Of a stretch of 64,000 bases of DNA, positions 59,934-64,000 are shown piece by piece. The translations under genes and the position numbers were made by a program. The stretch comes from Sphingobium sp. B2D3C (GTDB lineage Bacteria > Pseudomonadota > Alphaproteobacteria > Sphingomonadales > Sphingomonadaceae): contig NZ_JAOQOK010000001.1 of the NCBI RefSeq assembly GCF_025961835.1, forward strand, positions 2,108,001-2,172,000, in the 5' to 3' direction. The notes below the pieces were generated by a model that saw only the letters and a list, made by a program, of their open reading frames with translations, made no database searches and was not told where the DNA came from. The stretch's first letter is position 1, and each line of letters opens with the position of its first letter.

Positions 59934-60899
59934 ATGCTGGAGCAACGCCCTGCCCTTGTCGGTCTCGCGCAGGAGAGCATTGCGCGCGGGTCGAAGAGTT
60001 TTCGCACGGCCTCGCGGCTGTTCGACCGGGAGACGCGCGAGCGGGCGTGGTTGCTCTATGGTTGGTGCCGCGCCTGCGATGACATTGCCGACGGGCAGGA
60101 TCATGGCGGGACCATGCAGGCGACCGGCGACCCCATGGCCCGGCTGGCGGACATTCGCGCGCGAACCGAGCGCGCTCTCGCGGGGCGGGCCGGGCTGGAC
60201 GATCCTGCCTTTGCCGGCGGGGCGCTGGTCGCGGCCGAATGTGCCATTCCGCGCCGCTATATGGACGATCTCATCGAAGGCTTCGCGCTCGATGCGCAGG
60301 GCTGGCGACCGCAGACCGAGGACGATCTGCTGCGCTATTGCTATCATGTCGCGGGCGCGGTCGGCTGCATGATGGCCATTGTGATGGGCGTCGCGCCCGA
60401 TGACGAGGCGACGCTGGACCGCGCCTGCGATCTGGGGCTGGCCTTCCAGCTCGCCAATATCTCCCGCGATGTCGCCGAGGATGCGGCAGGCGGGCGCTGC
60501 TATCTACCCGCGGACTGGCTCATCGAGGCTGGCATCGACCCGGCCGACCCTATGGCGGCGGAGCAGCGCCCAGCCCTCGCGGCGGTCACGGGGCGCGTGG
60601 CGGCGATGGCGGCGCGCTATGAGGACAGCGCCCGGCATGGCACCCCAAAGCTGCCGTTCCGCTCGGCATGGGCGGTGCTGGCTGCCGCGGGCATCTATGG
60701 CGGCATTGCCCGGAAGGTCGCCGCCGACCCGCAGGAGGCGCTGCGTCGGCGCCTGTTCACCCGCAAGGCGGAGAAGCTGGGCTGGCTGCTGCGCGCCGGC
60801 ACACAGGCTGGTCGGCGCACCAGCCTCTACCCGCCAGCGCCGCGTGATCCATCGCTCTGGAACCGGCCTCGCCAAGGCGCGCGCATTTCGGAGGCTTGA
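59934..60899 (+). CDS. crtB: Phytoene synthase CrtB
   Basis: 321 residues, trans-isoprenyl diphosphate synthase fold joining two geranylgeranyl diphosphates to phytoene. The two Asp-rich Mg2+ motifs are DDIAD (49-53) and NISRDVAED (175-183); ARGSKSFRTASRLF and LRYCYHVAGAVGCMM are family blocks. The ATG directly follows the TAG of the DUF559 frame. Its ribosome-binding site comes from the right repeat arm. crtE, which makes the substrate, is not in the window. Confidence 0.96.
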   Translation: MLEQRPALVGLAQESIARGSKSFRTASRLFDRETRERAWLLYGWCRACDDIADGQDHGGTMQATGDPMARLADIRARTERALAGRAGLDDPAFAGGALVAAECAIPRRYMDDLIEGFALDAQGWRPQTEDDLLRYCYHVAGAVGCMMAIVMGVAPDDEATLDRACDLGLAFQLANISRDVAEDAAGGRCYLPADWLIEAGIDPADPMAAEQRPALAAVTGRVAAMAARYEDSARHGTPKLPFRSAWAVLAAAGIYGGIARKVAADPQEALRRRLFTRKAEKLGWLLRAGTQAGRRTSLYPPAPRDPSLWNRPRQGARISEA

Positions 60900-60956
60900 T
60901 CCCGATCAATTTCTGCATGGGCGCGATCTGCTGAAGAGGCAGGCGGGAGGACATGC

Positions 60957-61127
60957 ATGATTCCGTCACGTCACGCTTATTATCGCAACCGCGCCAATGA
61001 ACATCGCCGTCTGGCGCAAGTCGCCGCGGAACCCGCACAGCGCCTGATGCACGATCGTCTGGTGGAGGCCTATCTGGGTCTGGCGCGCGAATCGCGGCTG
61101 CGGCAGGTCGTCCGGCTCAAGGCCTGA
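60957..61127 (+). CDS. Small 56-residue basic protein downstream of crtB
   Basis: A short frame (ATG 60957, TGA 61125-61127) with an ideal ribosome-binding site GGGAGG six bases upstream. The product is helical and Arg/His-rich (RHAYYRNRANEHRRLAQVAAE, then LMHDRLVEAYLGLARESRLR). No family is recognised. It could be a DNA/RNA-binding or stress peptide, or part of the crt transcript 57 bases downstream of crtB. It is too short for most gene finders; codon use (third-base GC) agrees with coding. Confidence 0.7.
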   Translation: MIPSRHAYYRNRANEHRRLAQVAAEPAQRLMHDRLVEAYLGLARESRLRQVVRLKA

Positions 61128-61152
61128 GCGCAGCCGCGCCCAGACAAGCCGA

Positions 61153-61977
61153 TCATCCCTGCTTGAGCAGCCTGAGCGCCCGCGCGCGCAGCCGCCCAAG
61201 GCCCGCATCGTGCAAGGCGGGAACGGCGCAGAGCATCCCCGTCACATAGGGGTCGGGCTTGTTGAAGATGATGGGTTCGCCCAGCGCATCGGTAACGCGG
61301 GCGCCGGCTTCCTGCGCGATGAGGGTCGCGGCCGCCAGATCCCATTCCGCCCCGCGTCGCAGGCCGGCCACAAGATCGGCTTCATTCGCGGCTACCATCG
61401 CCATGCGCAGGGCAATGCTGTTGGGCTTGGCGACCATGCGGTAGTCGATATCGATGCCGCCCAGATGATCGAGCGGCACGCGGGCGCCCGAGAGCGTGGC
61501 GTGGTCGCCCACGGCGAGCCGCTCCGGCTGTGCCCCCGTGCGCTCCCGCCACGCACCAGCGCCCCGCACCGCCCACCAGCGCTCGTTACGCGCCGGCGCG
61601 CTCAGCACCGCGACAGTCGGGACGCCATCCTCGACCAGCGCGACCGAAACCGCCCACCCGGCCCGGCCCCGCACGAAATCGCGGGTGCCGTCGATGGGGT
61701 CGATGATCCACGCTCGCCGAGCCTCAGCGCGTCCGGCCGTCTCCGCGCTTTCCTCGGAGAGCCAGGCGGCATCCGGCAGAAGCGCGCCAAGCTGTGTGCG
61801 CAGCAGCGCATCGGCGGCGAGATCGGCCTCGCTCACCGGCTCGCCGGGCCGCTTCTCCCAATGGCCGTGCATGGGTGCGCCGGCTTCCCAGAAACGCATG
61901 GCCAGCAGGCCGGCAGCGTCGGCTATGGCCAGAATATCGGCCAGAAGATCCAGAGAGGGGGGCTCACTCCCCGGCAA
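61153..61977 (-). CDS. cysQ: Inositol-phosphatase family protein (CysQ-like 3'(2'),5'-bisphosphate nucleotidase)
   Basis: 274 residues, Mg2+-dependent phosphatase. Metal site: E75/E76 in SEESAET, D93-P-I-D-G-T98 (WIIDPIDGTRDFVRG) and the C-terminal EWDLAAATLIAQEAGA Asp. These fit CysQ, which removes 3'-phosphate from PAP in sulfur assimilation; inositol monophosphatase cannot be excluded. The start is TTG at 61977, inside the last 14 bases of the pmbA gene, so it is coupled to it. A periplasm signal is absent. Confidence 0.85.
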   Translation of the reverse strand: MPGSEPPSLDLLADILAIADAAGLLAMRFWEAGAPMHGHWEKRPGEPVSEADLAADALLRTQLGALLPDAAWLSEESAETAGRAEARRAWIIDPIDGTRDFVRGRAGWAVSVALVEDGVPTVAVLSAPARNERWWAVRGAGAWRERTGAQPERLAVGDHATLSGARVPLDHLGGIDIDYRMVAKPNSIALRMAMVAANEADLVAGLRRGAEWDLAAATLIAQEAGARVTDALGEPIIFNKPDPYVTGMLCAVPALHDAGLGRLRARALRLLKQG

Positions 61978-63307
61978 CGGTCATCCCGTCGATGCGCAGG
62001 GTGGGCACGTTAATCGCGCGGCGGAAGGTGAGATCGTTCGCAGCGATGATCCGCCCGAACATCTCCTTGAGATTGCCCGCGATGGTGATTTCAGACACGG
62101 CGTGGCTCACCGTGCCGTTCTCGATCAGGAAGCCGGAGGCGCCCCGACTGTAATCGCCGGTGACGCCGTTGACGCCCTGGCCGATCAGTTCCGTGATGAA
62201 CACGCCGCGCTTCACGTCCGCGAACAGATCGCGCACGCTGGCCGTGCCGCCTTCCAGATGCACATTGCTCGCACCCACGCCCGGCGAGCCGCCGCCCCGC
62301 GTGGCATGGCCGGTGGGATCGAGCCCGAGCTGGCGGGCCGAGGCGCTGTCGAGCATCCAGCCGGTCAGCACGCCGTCATCAATGAGGCGCCGCCGCCCAG
62401 TTGGCAGCCCTTCGCCGTCGAACGGCCGCGAGCGCAGGCCCCGCTCGCGCAGCGGATCATCAATGACGCTCAGCCCCTCGGGCAGAATGCGCTGGCCAAG
62501 GCTGTCGAGCAGGAATGTCGCCTTGCGGGTGACGGATGGCCCGGCGATGGCGCCGAGCAGATGCCCGATCAGGCTGTTACCCACGCGCGGATCGAAGATC
62601 ACCGGCATCGTACCGCTCGGCACCCGGCGCGCGTTGAGCCGCGAGACCGCGCGCGCGCCGGCGCGCTGGCCGATGCTGTCCGGCCCTTCCAGATCATCGA
62701 GATGCCGGGCACTGTGGCTGGCAAAGTCGCGCTGCATCGTGGCGCCCTCGCCCGCCAGCACGCTGGCGTAGAGCGAATGGCTGGTCCCGGCATAAGCGCC
62801 CGAAAAACCGTGGCTGGTGGCCAGAGCCGCCTGCGCGCGGGAGAAGCCTGCGCCGGCGCCTTCGCTGTTGGTGACGCCCAGCACGCTGCGCGCCGAATCC
62901 TCCGCCGCCAGCGCCCTCTCGCGCAGTTGGGCCGGCGTCGGCTCCTCATCATCCTCGATATCGAGCGAGGGCAGGCGGCGCCGCATCAGCATCTGCTCGG
63001 GCGCGAGACCCGCATAGGCATCTTCCGGCGCCTCGCGGGCCATGGCGACGGCGCGCTCGACCAGCGTTTCGAGCGTGCGGGGCGTCAGGTCCGATGAAGA
63101 GACGCTGGCCGAGCGTTGGCCGACAAACACGCGCAGGCCGAAATGCTCGGACTCGGATTGCTCGACATCCTCCAGCGCGCCCAGCCGCACCGTCACGCCG
63201 GACGAGGCATCGCAGCCATAGACGGCGTCGGCCGCATCCGCGCCCGCCTTGCGGGCCGCGGTGACCAGCGACCGGGCGCGATCGAGAGCTTCGTTAAGGC
63301 TGAGCAT
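61964..63307 (-). CDS. pmbA: TldD/PmbA family metalloprotease component (TldE)
   Basis: 447 residues from the ATG at 63307. The N-terminal GVTVRLGALEDVEQSESEHFGLRVFVGQRSAS and C-terminal GVFITELIGQGVNGVTGDYSRGASGFLIENG blocks are diagnostic for PmbA (TldE), which pairs with TldD to process small peptides and antitoxins; the HExxxH metal site belongs to TldD, and is rightly absent here. The upstream frame extension is without a ribosome-binding site. tldD is not in the window. Confidence 0.93.
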   Translation of the reverse strand: MLSLNEALDRARSLVTAARKAGADAADAVYGCDASSGVTVRLGALEDVEQSESEHFGLRVFVGQRSASVSSSDLTPRTLETLVERAVAMAREAPEDAYAGLAPEQMLMRRRLPSLDIEDDEEPTPAQLRERALAAEDSARSVLGVTNSEGAGAGFSRAQAALATSHGFSGAYAGTSHSLYASVLAGEGATMQRDFASHSARHLDDLEGPDSIGQRAGARAVSRLNARRVPSGTMPVIFDPRVGNSLIGHLLGAIAGPSVTRKATFLLDSLGQRILPEGLSVIDDPLRERGLRSRPFDGEGLPTGRRRLIDDGVLTGWMLDSASARQLGLDPTGHATRGGGSPGVGASNVHLEGGTASVRDLFADVKRGVFITELIGQGVNGVTGDYSRGASGFLIENGTVSHAVSEITIAGNLKEMFGRIIAANDLTFRRAINVPTLRIDGMTVAGE

Positions 63308-63448
63308 GAAAGACGCGGTCCGAATGATGTCTGATGAAAGGCCGCGCTTTAGCTCCCGCGGCGAGGCGACGCAATGCGGCTGCGTCAGGTGCCTTCCGAC
63401 CAGCCGCCCCGCTTTGCGACGAACCGAGGACAGCAACATTTTTTATAG

Positions 63449-63474
63449 GGAACCACCAGGCCTCGCCGATCCTT
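63449..63474 (+). promoter_or_regulatory. Candidate EcfG (general stress sigma) promoter
   Basis: GGAAC (63449-63453), 17 bases, CCTT (63471-63474), resembling the alphaproteobacterial GGAAC-N16/17-CGTT pattern with one mismatch. It lies 32 bases upstream of the hemerythrin gene. Confidence 0.35.
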
Positions 63475-63506
63475 TTGTTGATAACATCAACCCACAGGAG
63501 CATCTC

Positions 63507-64000
63507 ATGGCGACTGAAACATTCACCGACGCGATTGCCCTGCTCAAAGCGGATCATCGCACGGTCGAGGATCTGTTCGAGAAGTTCGAGAAGGCCAATG
63601 CGGCTGGCCGCAAGGAATCGCTGGCCCGGGAAATCTGCACCGAACTCAAGATCCACACCATGCTGGAAGAAGAGATCTTCTATCCGGCCTTTCGCGGCAA
63701 GATCGAAGATGATCTCATGGACGAGGCCTATGTCGAGCATGACGGCGCCAAGGTGCTGATCAACGAGATCGAAGCCGGCTCTCCGCAGGAAGATTTCTAC
63801 GATGCCAAGGTGAAGGTGCTCTCGGAAGAGATCGAGCATCACGTGAAGGAGGAGGAACAGCCCTCCAAGGGCATGTTCGCCCAGTGCCGCAAGACCGACG
63901 TCGACCTGGTGGAACTGCGCGACCGGATGCTCGCCCGCAAGAAAGAGCTGCTGGCGCAGGCGAAGAGCGAAGGCCTGCCCCCGGCAGAGCCGCGCACGCT
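63507..64000 (+). CDS. Hemerythrin HHE-domain protein (3' end outside window)
   Basis: At least 164 residues, open to the window edge. The diiron four-helix bundle is visible: LLKADHRTVEDLF (first His), LKIHTMLEEEIFYPAF (H and the ExxxF/Y-type Glu), AYVEHDGAKVLI (His) and LSEEIEHHVKEEEQ (His-His-Glu). Members sense or store O2, NO or iron. ATG 63507 follows ACAGGAGCATCTC. The divergent neighbour is pmbA. A stress-sigma-like promoter lies upstream. Confidence 0.92.
   Translation, partial: MATETFTDAIALLKADHRTVEDLFEKFEKANAAGRKESLAREICTELKIHTMLEEEIFYPAFRGKIEDDLMDEAYVEHDGAKVLINEIEAGSPQEDFYDAKVKVLSEEIEHHVKEEEQPSKGMFAQCRKTDVDLVELRDRMLARKKELLAQAKSEGLPPAEPRT

Noticed and set aside
1..64000. rRNA operon, prophage, integron, toxin-antitoxin or CRISPR loci
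   Set aside because: No matching genes or repeat arrays were found on either strand.

Overview
The window is a GC-rich alphaproteobacterial chromosome segment, most likely from Sphingomonadales (Sphingomonas/Sphingobium/Novosphingobium type; genus not decidable here). Pointers are the SOS motif GAAC-N7-GAAC, the imuA-imuB-dnaE2 mutagenesis cassette, PopZ, Coq7, the PIMT-tolC pair, the NadD-RsfS-RlmH-EnvC-CtpA string, many TonB-receptor/MFS/NTF2-like catabolic genes, and a crtY-crtI-crtB carotenoid operon.

Layout. (1) 1-27 kb is accessory and catabolic: an aldehyde dehydrogenase tail; a GntR regulator divergent from a Rieske oxygenase-aminotransferase-MFS operon; a metal-flavoured patch (VIT-family transporter, small exported His/Cys protein, TonB receptor) with a 28-bp palindrome; an FAD oxidoreductase; an AraC regulator divergent from a tight ALDH-DUF3237-DUF3237-GMC operon; a second MFS transporter; six NTF2-like or DUF8021-like small proteins; two LysR regulators divergent from a pirin and from a Tat-exported sulfatase. 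No substrate can be named from sequence alone. (2) 27-32.6 kb is the SOS cassette imuA-imuB-dnaE2 behind a LexA box that covers the -10 of a promoter which seems to give a leaderless mRNA, followed by tRNA-Cys. (3) 32.8-42.4 kb is mostly housekeeping: PIMT, TolC, PopZ, ValS (with an in-frame repeat insertion), MATE, SDR, HtpX and a minimal zincin. (4) 42.6-48.6 kb on the minus strand holds HerA, TIGR02186 plus a TauE/SafE permease, and an NfrB-like glycosyltransferase with an exported partner. (5) 48.8-54.7 kb holds NadD, RsfS, RlmH, EnvC-like, CtpA, DsbB, Coq7 and a small exported protein. (6) 54.7-61.1 kb holds DUF2141, a sterol-desaturase-family hydroxylase, crtY-crtI-LOG, a DUF559 nuclease inside inverted repeats, crtB and a 56-codon gene. 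(7) 61.1-64 kb holds a CysQ-like phosphatase, PmbA/TldE and a hemerythrin-domain protein cut by the window end.

The most unusual structure is a set of short palindromic repeats set as inverted pairs. One pair brackets a DUF559 endonuclease gene that splits the crt operon and supplies the ribosome-binding site of crtB. One brackets a decayed GIY-YIG nuclease. One empty pair sits in frame inside the catalytic domain of valyl-tRNA synthetase. Three other loci are gene-free. Read together they suggest repeat-nuclease cassettes with short non-autonomous derivatives; that reading is inference, the repeats themselves are plain in the sequence.
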